Shown here piece after piece: positions 31,118 to 43,000 of a stretch of 64,000 bases of DNA. Source of the stretch: Labyrinthula sp. Ha. Taxonomy: Eukaryota; Sar; Bigyra; Labyrinthulida; Labyrinthulaceae. The stretch lies in NCBI GenBank assembly GCA_015227615.1, contig JAALGZ010000011.1:434001-498000 (forward strand). The letters are read 5' to 3'. Under the pieces are notes generated by a model. The model was not told the origin of the DNA and did not search any database. It saw only the letters and a program-made list of their open reading frames with translations. Every line of letters starts with the position of its first letter. Position 1 is the stretch's first letter. A program made the translations under genes and the position numbers.

Positions 31118-31555
31118 CTAGGAACTGTTTATGATGCGTTTGAGGTCTTTCCACTCTTCAAACAATTCTCTGAATAAACATCCTTCAACGTGTTTATTTC
31201 TTATCTTCAGTGTCTTAAAATGTCTTTCCAGTGCAGATAAAGCACGAGAACCATATTGTTCATTCTTCGTATAGTTAATATACCTCAAAACTTGGTGAAA
31301 GTTCTTATGAATCTTTTCCCATACATCCTTTCTTAAGTATGGGTTTAGGAATAGATATTCATAGACTAAACCAACAAGTATTATTTCTTCCTCGTGCGCA
31401 TATGATCTGGTTATGTTCAAAGTGTCTTCCAAATTTCCCTCAGGGGGTTGTTGAGTTTCTATCAATTCAACAGGTTCCTCTACAAAGACCTGAGGCATGT
31501 CTATTAAGTCAAGATCATACCCATAATCCTCCCCAAAATCTTGAATATTATCCAT
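31118..31555 (-). CDS. Small Trp-rich Myb/SANT-MADF-like family protein (member 2)
   Basis: This 145-aa protein is the most divergent of the seven family members. About 50 acidic residues (EDYGYDLDLIDMPQ, EEPVELIETQ) precede the family domain. The domain keeps EEIILVGLVYEYLFLNPYLR, the second tryptophan in DVWEKIHKNF, the helix SALERHFKTLKIRNK, and the closing GCLFRELFEEWKDLK. The first tryptophan of the family is replaced by Tyr (RSYAHEE). The acidic extension could be an activating or protein-binding region; that is inference. It is tail to tail with the MscS gene. Confidence 0.68.
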   Translation of the reverse strand: MDNIQDFGEDYGYDLDLIDMPQVFVEEPVELIETQQPPEGNLEDTLNITRSYAHEEEIILVGLVYEYLFLNPYLRKDVWEKIHKNFHQVLRYINYTKNEQYGSRALSALERHFKTLKIRNKHVEGCLFRELFEEWKDLKRIINSS

Positions 31556-34500
31556 TCTTGGTTAATTTTAATATTTTTTACTTGTTTATTTTCTGTTTTA
31601 TTCTTCTCTATTTTATGTTTGTATCGTATTATGGACTCTTTGGGTGGGATTAGAAACCAAAGAAGACATAGAAATTTTGGGCAATTGATCAATCAACCTA
31701 CTTTTTCTGCCACGATTTTGGACTGTTTCAAGGACATATAGAAAAGCCATATTGAACCAACATACATAATTATTTAAAAAACTTGGGCTTATCGTATAAA
31801 TATTTAATATAATGACAATATAAATAAAATACGACTGCGTTAATCTTAAAACTAGCTTCTATTATCAGTCCTTAATGGGATCATATTAAATGGGACTATT
31901 CAAATATCTTAGATTGATACATATTTTTTTTATAATATAAGAAGTAGATATAGAATTAAGTAGAATTTAGAAAGGTAGTTATATATTTAACTGTGGGTGG
32001 CTACTGTAAACATTACAGTTTAAACTTATTCAGCTCACAACTTAGTAGAGAATTAAATAGTTTAGTCTTCATATATTTCTTGTATAATATTGAGATTTTT
32101 AAATATCTTTTATTTGAACAGAAGACCTATGTTTGAAATGCTTTACCAATATTGCCATTGCTTTTCTTTTGGGGGAAACTTATGTTCTGAACAAAAAAGT
32201 CTATTGGGTATTTTAGATGAATACAGTAACCTGGGGTACTCGTTATGGGAATGTAAGCAAGAACACTCAAATTTTGTCATTCAATGCATCTTCTGCCAAT
32301 CTGTTTAACTCCCACAAAAGATACTCTAATTAATTATATTGTTTTTTACTCTGTGAAATCACTATCGAAGATGAACCAAAGGAGAGGACTTCTACTAAAA
32401 CAAACATTAAGAGGACTTCCCAAAGAATGGGACATAAAAAACATTTTCTGAAGAATATTATGATACTTACTCCAACAGTGCGAAAAAAGAACTAAGGCGC
32501 ATATACTTCTTGCTCTGCAGTTATTGAAAATGAAAGAATTATTGAGGGAATCCTCTTTACAACTGCGATTGGGAAACCTTTTAAGCCATATTTGGGTTAC
32601 ATTCGCTATATTCCAATTCTGAGCTAGGTACCAAAACTTTCGCTGAAAAGGCTCAACGCTTCATCACTTTGGATGACGTGCAGTATACTAGGGGAAATAC
32701 GGCATCTATACATTCTCACATTAATGGGAGAATACGGGGAGAAAATAATTTTAAATTAAATCTTTATTTACAGATATATAATGATACTATTGAGAAGGGA
32801 AAGAGCTACGGTAGAGAGCACGGCGCCAATGAATATACAGAAATAACAAACAAGTGATAGTTTACAATGCAACACCAGCCTGCTGTGTTGAAGTACTCGC
32901 ATAGATGACTTCTACTTTCTAAACTTTCAGCGAAAGAATGAAATGTATATATAGAGATTTTAAAATTCAAACCTTTAATAGTAAAGGAACTACTTGCGCA
33001 CTTCATCTAAGAATAAATAAAAGGCCAAGCGAAAGAAGCAATTTAGAAGCTGTTACAAATCCAAATAAGAATAAGGGCCTCTTAGAGCAATGATATATCC
33101 TGAAGAAGGCAACCCTAGAACGTGTACTTTGTCTTACAAAAATATGACATCCTAAGAGAAATGATAGAAAATAACATGAAGTTCGAGTTTGAAAATATAC
33201 CGCTCTAGGAAGGGTATATGCCAAGGGTTATAAAGTGCAGCTTAGTATAATCACCGTCACTAAAACTGTATAATATTTTTTGATCCTTGCAAACCCCCTG
33301 GCTGATACTACAGAGACTTTCTAGTATTTCTCTGCATAATTTCAAGTTCGAGCTGTATATTAAAGCGATTATCTCCTGGTCTTGAGCAGATCTTGATTCA
33401 ATGAAAAGAATCTTTCTTGTGAGATCTGTAAGAAGCATGCATGCTGGAATACAAAATTTGAATTTGCTATCTCCGATGAGAGAAAAGTTCTTAAGAAAAA
33501 ATGTTTGGCAACTTTGCTACCCAGTAATTGAGTAAATCCATTACCGAAAAGCAGGATGCACAAAAAACGCAGATTTAATTCAACTGAAGAAATTGGCGGA
33601 AATAGCATCCAACTTGATTGATTAAGGTTTAAGAATGATGATTGTCACTACTAGGGAAGTTTACAGCTCTCATATCATACACTTGTATAATTAATTTAAT
33701 ATAAGCACAGGGCCCCACGACTCCATAATAATTTAGCTTAAAATGATACTACATCGCAGAATATTGACTCTATAGCAAAGTGCAGCTCTAAACATGAATT
33801 ATTTTGAACATATTATACCAGGGAATACTGTGTGTACTAAAATATCAAATGGGGGATTGCTGACACTAAGAATAGAGTATTGGTTTCTAATGCTTATTGC
33901 AAAAAATTACTCCAATATTTTTTGAGACACAAATCAGTCTACATGCTACAAACTCATGCTATAAACAAACAAGAATATATTAAGAGTAATAGAATGAGAG
34001 AGCATACCCTCGTAGATAAAATTTGTCACCAATATATAGCTCTGACGTATTATTTTGAAGTTTTGAAGCATCCACAGGAGGGATCCATGATGTTGGCTTT
34101 CCAGAGTTATATACACTCAACATACATTGCTGGTAAGATATTGATTTATGAGAACCTCTCTCTGAAGACGTAGCATCAGCTCATATTCCGGAACTGCTTC
34201 TCTCTAAGTGAGCCAAGTCTCAATAGATTTTTCTTAAACGATGATAGCAACTCGCAACGTTAAAAAAGACATCAGCAATGAAAGCCAATTATATTTGGCA
34301 ACAACGAACCTAGGTAGTATCAAATCCTTTGTCCTGATCATAAACGTCTTAACTTCTGCCTTTAGAGTTACAGAATTTTGTATTAACTCTGCATTGCAAC
34401 GTTCTCATCGCGAGAAATTTATTTATTTAGAGCAATCCTACGGACAGCCCAAAAATCTGAGAAATAGTTTGCAGGGAGAAAAGGAAACAGCCTTTTTGAT

Positions 34501-36195
34501 TTCTGAAACAAATCAATGCTGAAGAATAATTTAATGAAAAGCGTTGTAGCTCAATATGTATTCTCTTCATATTTAATGGATTCCTACCTCTATGAATACG
34601 AGCAGCTGCCCAAGAAGATTATTTTACCCTGGAATTTGGTGAAAAACTACTCAACACGAATATGGCCTGAGTCAAGCGATACTCTTTTCCATGAGAATTA
34701 CATAAAGGCAAGCTGAATCGAGACAAAATGCCGATTATATCGCTGTTTTCAAGTATAGATGACATCATAGTGGCAGTAGGATAGGCAAAGAATACAGATA
34801 TGTTCATATCTGCCAAATATATGGAGTTGGAAGCTGCTAAAGAATGAAGTATGGGTAAATTTATGAAATTAGAAGATTACATTCAGTACAACACATTGAA
34901 ATTAATAAACCTAATTGTATTAGTACATGTGTTGAGAGATTTTGAGTTACTGAGGTGATGATTCCAATCTATCCAGTAATTCTATCATTATTTTTTGTAA
35001 AGAAACCGAGAAGCTGCAAGACCAACAAAGATTTCAGAGTATTGATAGTCTTTAACTACCAGCTGCCATATACGCTCACTACAGCTCATTTCTTATTAAT
35101 ATTTCTTGGAACCCAAGTTATAATCTGTAATTTTTTAGTATGTGCTGTATTAGAATGACTGAAAAATATATCTTTAACTCATGAAATAAAGCTTTAGCGC
35201 TATTGTAAAGCAAGAGGAAGAGATCATTTCATATGCACAAATGTACAGTGCTTGAACTGCAAGGAAATCCATTGCTGCAGTTGTTATAATTATCACCAAG
35301 AGGCCCCTCATTTATCATTAATAAAAGACCATTTTTGGGTACAATCGAAGTTGAATATATGATCTTAGGTAACTATTAAGGGAAATTACGACAGGATAGG
35401 CAACCTAATAATTTTCTTCGAATCTTACGAGTTATAATTCATGACGCTGAAGTTGAAAATCAGGTAAGCATATGACCAATAGTGAAGGGCCACTTAACTG
35501 AGGGATTTTTTTTTACTGTAGTTTTAATTTGTGGTCAAAATAACTGGGGATTTTGATGATTCATGCGAGTTTATTTTTGGCTATTATCGACGCTGTTGAG
35601 TTAACTATGTAAGCGTGTTCACCTAGTGTTCATAGAAGCCTGTAAGATATGATGATGAATCAGTTAACTGAAGAATTAAATAACATTCTTTCTTTATTAA
35701 ATCATGTTCAGTTTTTTTTTAATTAGATAGTATTTTCTGAACATATTGTTTATTTTCATAGTAGGAAACTTTGGCGATGTTCGAGGTAGAACAATATCAT
35801 GTACTAGAGGAAACTCCTACAGCATAGCTACAAAATCGCTTCAGTATATTAGCTAACTCTTATTAAGGTTTTACCCAATATGTTGATTATATAAACAGAT
35901 TAATTAAAAAACAGTTCTGAAAATAGTATGCTCGACATTTCACCAAATTTAACTTTGCAAATTTCGCATCTGACAGAGCTCCCGTGCTGGAAAGAGTTTT
36001 CAACCATTAAAAAAGTAACCACTTATGCGAATATTCATTAAGATTCCTCATTGTTATGTTAAACCTGCTTCTTCACTTTTTCAACTTGCCCAAATATTTT
36101 AAGGTGATATGGCCCAACAATTCAGACTTTTATCATTTGAACAGAGTGAATGCCACGTTGACTAATATGTATTTTTTATTATACAGCTTACTTCG
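31556..36195. other. Gene-free stretch, 4.6 kb
   Basis: Very A+T-rich with no supportable gene. Frames such as 32669-32857, 33880-34173 and 34241-34522 show no domain pattern and are probably chance. It may hold the promoter of the CCCH/FtsJ gene at its right end, but no motif was identified. Confidence 0.6.
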
Positions 36196-37680
36196 ATGGT
36201 ATCACAAAAATACAAGGAACCGTTAAAATTGAATTTATGCAAAGTATGTAAAACGAAAGAAAAAGTTGATAGAAAGTTTTGTTCAAATAAATGCCGAAAT
36301 ATTTTTCAATATTTCAAAATTGGAACAGCCGCTCAAAAATTGCAAAAGAGAAAAGTTCTCTGTCAAAGTTTTGTTGAAACAGGCGAGTGTTTTTTGAAAA
36401 CACGTTGCTTCTTTTCCCATGTCGCTTCGTTAGGAGAAACACAGATGAAACAAGAAGCCCAAACTATTCTACAAGTTCCCAGAACTCATATAGATCGCCT
36501 TGTCGACTTCTTATCGGAAGCAGGGATGCAAGCTACCAGAGAAGATATGCATCTAACTCAAGAGTCTATATTCATTGGAAAGGTAAATTCAAACATGAGT
36601 TTTATAAGAATATGTTCAAACAATGAAAATTCAATGTTGAATATTGCTAATAAGTTAATGGGTACGAGCTTTATTCTAAGATATGTTCAGAAAGTTTTAT
36701 TCTTTACAAGAGAAACTTCTGTAGTTACTTCCAGACAGGCTGCTCTAGATTTAGCAGCTCAACTGATACATGAAGAATCAAACCGAAAGATGATGAACTT
36801 AGTTGTTACATCAAATATGGATATATTTAAAGATATATCAAAGCTCTATGATGGTTTCCAAAATGTTTTTTTCTTGGGACCAAATAATGTGTATGACTTG
36901 GACGAAGTCTTAAATCAGCGGCCAACCTGTGTTCTAAGCGCTTTTCAAAGTTTTCATGGCTTTATTCAGATATCTCTACTCCATCAGTGTCAGAAGGATA
37001 TCATAGCCTTCATAAGAATCCAACAAAAGGTTTACCAGAAACAGAAAGCGAAGGTTTGGCCTTGCAGGGCCCGTTTAAAATTAGAAGAAGCTCTTGAAAG
37101 ACTGTCTCTACTAAATTACCTGAAACAACAGAAAAAAAACAGAGTGGAAAGCGTATTGGTTGCTGTAGATATTGGTTCGTCTCCTGGTGGTTGGACTTAT
37201 TGCTTATCTGATATTGGAAGCCTTTGTGATCTTGTTATTTCGGTAGACCCTGGGAAACTTTCCTTTTGCAACAATGGCAAACTACCTGAGAACGTTTTTC
37301 ACTTTGCTCATCTCATCCAGGATTTCAAGTTGAAAGATTTTAAGGATAGCCTTTCACATCTAAAGAGCAAAAGGAGTCAAGGGAGTATTCAGTTATTAAT
37401 CTGTTCAGATATGAATGTTCCAGTTCAACTTATATATAAGCTGACTCTTGAGCATTTGAAGAATCTTTTCTCTGAGCAAGAAGAATATGAAGTGTTATTT
37501 ATCTGTGCTGTACTTACTGCTAAAAAGTTTAAAGGTCCGTCAGAAGATGGGATTAAAAAATCTTTCCATGAGCACGTATGTGCTCTCGAAAAACAGTTGA
37601 GAGCAGATTTCAAAAACACCAATTCTTTACAACTTATGGGCAACACAACTAACGAGAAAACAGTTGTGGCGTTTAACTAG
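36196..37680 (+). CDS. Zinc-finger FtsJ/RrmJ-like RNA methyltransferase
   Basis: This 494-aa protein joins two zinc-binding modules to a Rossmann methyltransferase. Residues 15-33 form a Cys4 knuckle (C15, C18, C29, C33). Residues 56-75 form a canonical CCCH finger with spacing C-x8-C-x5-C-x3-H (C56, C65, C71, H75), a type that binds RNA. The C-terminal part has the FtsJ SAM-binding loop VAVDIGSSPGGWTYCL (322-337), the acidic end VISVDPG (347-353) and a motif-IV-like LLICSDMN (400-407), followed by CAVLTAKKF where FtsJ enzymes carry a catalytic Lys. FtsJ enzymes methylate ribose 2'-O in rRNA, tRNA or mRNA caps. The fusion suggests a zinc-finger-guided RNA 2'-O-methyltransferase; the target is unknown. 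It is convergent with the next gene at 32 bp. Confidence 0.8.
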   Translation: MVSQKYKEPLKLNLCKVCKTKEKVDRKFCSNKCRNIFQYFKIGTAAQKLQKRKVLCQSFVETGECFLKTRCFFSHVASLGETQMKQEAQTILQVPRTHIDRLVDFLSEAGMQATREDMHLTQESIFIGKVNSNMSFIRICSNNENSMLNIANKLMGTSFILRYVQKVLFFTRETSVVTSRQAALDLAAQLIHEESNRKMMNLVVTSNMDIFKDISKLYDGFQNVFFLGPNNVYDLDEVLNQRPTCVLSAFQSFHGFIQISLLHQCQKDIIAFIRIQQKVYQKQKAKVWPCRARLKLEEALERLSLLNYLKQQKKNRVESVLVAVDIGSSPGGWTYCLSDIGSLCDLVISVDPGKLSFCNNGKLPENVFHFAHLIQDFKLKDFKDSLSHLKSKRSQGSIQLLICSDMNVPVQLIYKLTLEHLKNLFSEQEEYEVLFICAVLTAKKFKGPSEDGIKKSFHEHVCALEKQLRADFKNTNSLQLMGNTTNEKTVVAFN

Positions 37681-37712
37681 CAACGTTCAGCTATAAATTT
37701 ACAAATTAGATT

Positions 37713-38363
37713 CTATCTTCTTGTTCTATCAGCGCAAATGAGGTTCCTTTGTTGTTTGGTTAAGGTACAAACTTTTGGAATTTTGCTGCTTATCTGCTTG
37801 GGCAAAGACGACAGTTGCACTTCTCTTGGCCAGTGTTGGATAATATCTAAGTGAGTCTTTCCAAGATCGGACACAATCTTATATTCCAAAACCTCAAGAA
37901 AGTATTGTAGTTCACATCCAGAGACTAGTTTATACGAGATCAATTTCAGAAGCAAGTCATCACCATAATTTTGCCTCAAGTGATCCAGCTTACTCAACCG
38001 ATGCATGTACTCTTTTTGGGTTATCTGGTTCTCTCTTCTCTCTGTCTCTAATACCCTATCTTGAAGAAGTATCTGCTTCTGAAGATTATGGATATAATCA
38101 AGTAAGTTTTCTATCTCATCATGCTCCGGAATTCTTAGTTTCTCAATTGCGCTGACACAACTCAATGAAGATAAACTTGTTTTTTTTTTAATTGGAATCC
38201 TGGTTTCTTTTTTTTGTACTACTAGGACGGATGAGCTACCCTTAAGTTTTGGCGTAGCCATCACTACTTTGTTCTTCTCATTCCTACCACAAAGTACACT
38301 AAGCCCTAACCCAACTACCTCAAGAAGAAAATATTTGCCCGGGGATTTATTTACTACACTCAT
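37713..38363 (-). CDS. Hypothetical coiled-coil protein, 216 aa
   Basis: I do not recognise this protein. It has a basic, Ser/Lys-rich N-terminal third (TPKLKGSSSV, KKETRIPIKKKTS), then a long helix likely to form a coiled coil at about 80-135 (EIENLLDYIHNLQKQILLQD and ENQITQKEYMHRLSKLDHLR), then a shorter helical part and a basic tail ending ADRTRR. The second Met (MATPKLKG, residue 35) could be the true start. It lies 33 bp downstream of the SPX gene on the same strand and faces the FtsJ-type gene. A scaffold or cytoskeletal role is possible but unsupported. Confidence 0.6.
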   Translation of the reverse strand: MSVVNKSPGKYFLLEVVGLGLSVLCGRNEKNKVVMATPKLKGSSSVLVVQKKETRIPIKKKTSLSSLSCVSAIEKLRIPEHDEIENLLDYIHNLQKQILLQDRVLETERRENQITQKEYMHRLSKLDHLRQNYGDDLLLKLISYKLVSGCELQYFLEVLEYKIVSDLGKTHLDIIQHWPREVQLSSLPKQISSKIPKVCTLTKQQRNLICADRTRR

Positions 38364-38396
38364 TTTTGTTTACATCGAAATCTCAAAGAGGTTAAA

Positions 38397-39947
38397 TTAA
38401 ACAGCTAGTCTGTGAACATGAAGGTGAAATTTGTACTTAGTAAAAGTCAAATAGTACATTGCATACCAACTGGTGATACAAACAAAGGCTATGATTTCAT
38501 TGACTGCAGAGAAAAGTTTGATCTCTTTTCGATGAACACAATACTTAGATAATCCATCAAGTGCTGTACAATTACTTAAGGCATCTGCGTCCAAAGTTTG
38601 ATAGGGTGAGGCATTTTTCAGAAGCTCGACATACTCCCTGCAATACCCAATCAGGTAGAATTGAGGAATCAAAAAACCTAATGTACTTGCCACCAGCAAG
38701 GTTACAATAATTTTGGTTGCATAAATTTCAGCTTTAGACCTTTTTAAATTATTCATTCCTGCAAGAAAAGCTTCTGAACCAATATAAGTAAGACTTGAAG
38801 TAAAAAAGAGAAAAGCAAACATATTATGTGCGTTCTCGTTGTCTTCATGCCTAAAGGCTGCAACACCCATACCCGCAAAAACGCTGCTCAACCCACAAAC
38901 TAGAGCAAATCGATTCATAACCATCCAGGCCATACCTTTAAGATGTTTTTTAACAATTTTATGTCTAGCAGAAACAGCACCAGCAACAAGCATCAAAGAT
39001 ATATTCAAACCAAGAGTTCCAATATTAGCACCAGGTGCTCTATCAATAGAAGCGGATATGAAATAACCTTTCTCTTCGAATACAGCTTTTTGTTTCTGGA
39101 AGGTTAAACAGTAACTAGCAAAAAGTGTCGAAACAATAGAAAACGCGCCACTTAACACCAAATTAGCTGCTGTGAACGGAGTTTTCTGTATATCAGAATC
39201 AAGAAAAGTTAATCTTGTCATTCTCTTCAGCTTTCTCAACCTTTTATGGGACGTTCTCTCTACATGGTACATTTCATTTCGGAATAGCTTCGCCTGAATT
39301 CTCTCTGTTCGTAAGGATTGCTCACAATCATTTAAATAATCATGAAGACTAGAAGAACAAAATATAAAATTGTGCTTTGCGTCCTTGAGCTGATCATGCA
39401 GAATCTTGATCTTGTCTCCATTAATTGGTAGAAACTCAAATTCTTTATCAACTTCAAATTCTCTCTTAACTTTTGTGGCTAATCTAGATGCCGCGTAGTT
39501 ATTAATATATTGGAATTTCTTTAGTGCCTTACATTCATCAATACATCTTGCCATATCTGAAAGAAATCGCATTTGGTTTTCCTCGAGATCTGAATTTGCT
39601 TCGTACTTTAGGTACACAGAATCCTCAAACAAACTATTTGCTTTATTCAAAACACGTTCAGATTGCTCTGACAGCATCTTAACTTGATCATTGAACCACT
39701 GCTTTGTTTTATTAAAATCATCACGAAATAACTTCATAATTAGTTCTTCTAAGTTACTTGGAAGTGATGACGTAAAACTGCAGAGCGAAGTGTGTCTTTG
39801 TACAAAAGCGTGTTTTTCTTCAACCGAGGCATCTTTAAGCTCGTACTTTAAGGAGTACATAATATTCTTCAACAAAACGTATGAAATATATCCATTTTCC
39901 CATCCAACTTCTTGTAGATCATCCACAAGCCGTCTTCCGAAACCCAT
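38397..39947 (-). CDS. SPX-domain protein with Frag1/DRAM-like six-helix membrane domain
   Basis: The frame is open from 40034, but I chose the Met at 39947 because SPX domains begin at the very N-terminus with a MKFGK-like start, here MGFGRRLVDDL; the longer frame adds 29 unlike residues. The protein is then 516 aa. SPX features are the N-terminal helical pair, LEELIMKLFRDDFNKTKQWF, and the KALKKFQYINNYAASRLATK helix, whose lysines in known SPX domains bind inositol pyrophosphates. About six membrane helices follow at roughly 261-282, 309-328, 344-365, 375-396, 412-434 and 484-504. They include PGANIGTLGLN and HNMFAFLFFTSS, which resemble Frag1/DRAM/Sfk1 proteins. SPX domains report cellular phosphate, so this is probably a phosphate-linked membrane regulator. 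Confidence 0.78.
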   Translation of the reverse strand: MGFGRRLVDDLQEVGWENGYISYVLLKNIMYSLKYELKDASVEEKHAFVQRHTSLCSFTSSLPSNLEELIMKLFRDDFNKTKQWFNDQVKMLSEQSERVLNKANSLFEDSVYLKYEANSDLEENQMRFLSDMARCIDECKALKKFQYINNYAASRLATKVKREFEVDKEFEFLPINGDKIKILHDQLKDAKHNFIFCSSSLHDYLNDCEQSLRTERIQAKLFRNEMYHVERTSHKRLRKLKRMTRLTFLDSDIQKTPFTAANLVLSGAFSIVSTLFASYCLTFQKQKAVFEEKGYFISASIDRAPGANIGTLGLNISLMLVAGAVSARHKIVKKHLKGMAWMVMNRFALVCGLSSVFAGMGVAAFRHEDNENAHNMFAFLFFTSSLTYIGSEAFLAGMNNLKRSKAEIYATKIIVTLLVASTLGFLIPQFYLIGYCREYVELLKNASPYQTLDADALSNCTALDGLSKYCVHRKEIKLFSAVNEIIAFVCITSWYAMYYLTFTKYKFHLHVHRLAV

Positions 39948-40034
39948 GTTAGTAATTCCTTTTTCTTTGAGATTTGACTTTTTCTTCGAACAACAAGGCC
40001 GCATTACTGTTTGATGATCCCAAATTTTAATCAA
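39948..40034 (-). other. In-frame upstream extension of the SPX gene
   Basis: The frame continues upstream to another Met at 40034, adding 29 residues (MIKIWDHQTVMRPCCSKKKS and nine more). SPX proteins normally begin at the domain itself, so I treat this as 5' leader, though use of the upstream start cannot be excluded. Confidence 0.5.
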
Positions 40035-43000
40035 TTTGAACTATTGGGATGTCCTTTGTCCGTAGATGTATGCGTCACAAGTTAGAGAAGGCAGTATTAA
40101 ATGCTTCTGCAAGAGTATGACGTGTACAGCAGGAAAAAGATGAATCAAAGATGGTGATAAAAATTCTCTACGTTCTGATAGGAATTGATAGGCTTTTGTT
40201 CTCTGCAACACAACAGCAACCAGAGATTAGGGAATCTTTAACATTGGTCAGCTGCTGTCTAGCAAATGAAGTCAATGGATTATATGACAGAAAGAACCAG
40301 GATATTTTTCTAAGTCTTTAATTTTTAGTGTAATTAATTAATCTCTTAAGCTTGTTCATTTCCGCCTTCAAGTCGGCTAACTTATAGCAAGGTAAGCTGT
40401 ATTGGCTTTTATTGCTATTTTACTATTCCGTTTTACTTTGTTAAGTTCTTAACTTACTCCCTGAGAGTTAATTTGCTACAATCCTTATTTGTATTATGCT
40501 CAAGTCGAAAGTCTTACTGGATTTTATTTTCTGAGGAATTCTGTGCATGTTGAATCTACTATCATTTTATCGGTTGTTAGTTTACATATTACTTAGACTA
40601 ATGAATCAAAATGATCGATTGTTAGTTGATCAAGTCTACATGATATATATCTATATCATACTGACATAGACAAACATTGTTAACATATCGTGCAAGCCAC
40701 ATCATCAATATTAAGAATTTTGCTTGGCGTCAAAAGAATAGTACCTTCTTGATGTCCTTGACCCTGGTGTTGTTGCACATGGGCCACTGCTAGATTTTCT
40801 GCTCGAAGCTATCAAGATATATAAAAAAGCCAACAGAAACTATATGCAGCTTTTACTGAATTTGAAATCTTCATTACTTACTATGTTTTCGCGTAGAGAT
40901 TCTTCAGTTTCCGCTAGAAAATTTAGCTGCGTGGTCTAGTTAATTAGCGGGGCAGAGAATCCATTCTGCTGTCTATGCTATGTTTAAATTTACCTACTTG
41001 GCTTATTGGATTCTCATTGGTTAGTAAATGCTCTAGATTAGGAGCATTTGGCTGATACATCAGAATGAAGTTAGGCGCAGAGCTTGTTCCATTCCAAAAT
41101 CTACCCTGACATGTCTAGTCGGGGAAAATTCTCTCTAGCAGTGTATATTCTCGGATACTTCTATCGTCAACAACCCTAAGTAGTTGGGATATTACTGGAT
41201 CAAAGAGTAATATGGTGCTTGAGCCAATACGCCATCCGTAAAGCTCTCATGAAATAACAGCAAAATCGATGATCTAAGATCCTGATTTTTTATTGCATTT
41301 ATTTAGAATATCCTCCGAGCGGGTTCCCTGCTCATTGCAATAGTTGTGGCTACCGTAACTATGGGTTGGATTTCACTTATTGACATTTTTTTTTATTTTT
41401 TGCCAATATTATTCTTATTAATTGTCGGCAACCATGACAAAATCATTTTGATTGTCTACTAAAAATGAATTGAGTATCATTATAAACACGAGCCACATTC
41501 CCACAGGCCAAACTCCCAAGAAATAATTATTAAACTTTTCTTCCGTATAGAGATCTTGAGTGAAACGGGCAATATTGGCCAGCTTTATCTTACTTCCTGG
41601 TTTCTCAATTACTATGTGGTTACTCTAAGTAGGTTTTCATACAGTGCAAAGTTGAAAAAATATTTTTTCACTATTTGGCTTGATTGCAGGTAACCCGCTC
41701 TTGTAATAGTTATCAATTTATTATCAGAATAAAATCAGAATCCGTAGGTAAGGATCAAAATCCAAGTCTTCTTATTGATAATCAGAATCAAAATAAGTAT
41801 CAAATAATTATTTATAAATCTTAGCAGATTCAATAGCTTATCGCCAAGCTCATCAAGTACTCCTTCCATGGGTAGCACATCCAATGGTGCTGGATAAAAT
41901 ACTGAAAGAGGGTTGACGAAAAAACTGGCTTTATAAAATAATGTGTAAAAAATTGCTTGGCACGAAGCATGTGCAATATAAGATTCATTAGAAAAGAAGC
42001 ATTAAGTCAAATGGGTTTTGATGTTTACCAACTTTTCAAGTTAATTGCTCAAAACAAGATTTATGTTCAGTTTATCAGCATTCGATGTTTCAACCCAAGG
42101 ACGGGTGTTAAGAAAGAAGGTTACCGCATTCGCATACATCGCGCATTTATGTCCTGCATGTTATACCTATATGGGATAAAAGGAGCAATATTATTTAGTA
42201 TATGTTGAACTCAACAAGTATTATGTACCGTTCTTGTCATTTAATGAACTTTGTATTTAGCCTGGGATGCAAAAGGGTAGAAGTAGGTTACAATTTAGTG
42301 CATTAAGAAAGGTAATAGAGCAGCGTTGAATATATTTAAACCATAAAAAAAATGCATTCTAGACACAAAGCTCAACCAAAGAAACTATTTTGCAATTAAT
42401 AATGAAGTCACTCTTATGTTCGAGATTGCTACATATCATGGTAAACTATTTCAGCATTCTAACATTAGTAAGCTTGTTACTAGGGAACAATTTTCATTGT
42501 TTGATAAGCTTTTCAAAGCTACGGCGACAAAATCTCGTATTAAGAAGAATTTTTAAGCCGTTCTTGTATCTCGTGTTGTGAGTATGTTTTTCTTGAAAGA
42601 ACAGAGAACTTCAAGAATTAAAGGTTAGAAAGGTTGTAATAATTGATATTTCTTGACGACATAAACTATAGGAAACAACGAGATTTCTATCTTTTTTCCT
42701 TGTCTTTTAGAGGTGTATATACATTTGAAACCAAGCCGGAGAGTTTCACGAAGAAATCTCTTTCGCTCTGAAAAATTAAGTTACATCTTGAATCGGTAAA
42801 TATATCAGCTGTTGTAGCACAAAACAAAACCCCTTTAAGTATTTAGATGTATATTTTTTGCTAACCCATGACCTTGGAAGTTTGCTAGATCCCTAAATTG
42901 TAGTTTTTTTGATGATAAATTAGACTTCTCGAAACAATTATCATATACTTTACCTCTACTAGATAGCTTCAAGGCAGCATATTCAACACCTTGGCTCTAC

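Noticed and set aside
34540-34620. tRNA-like A-box (TAGCTCAATATGTA)
   Set aside because: No B box of the GGTTCGA type and no acceptor pairing follow at the right distance.
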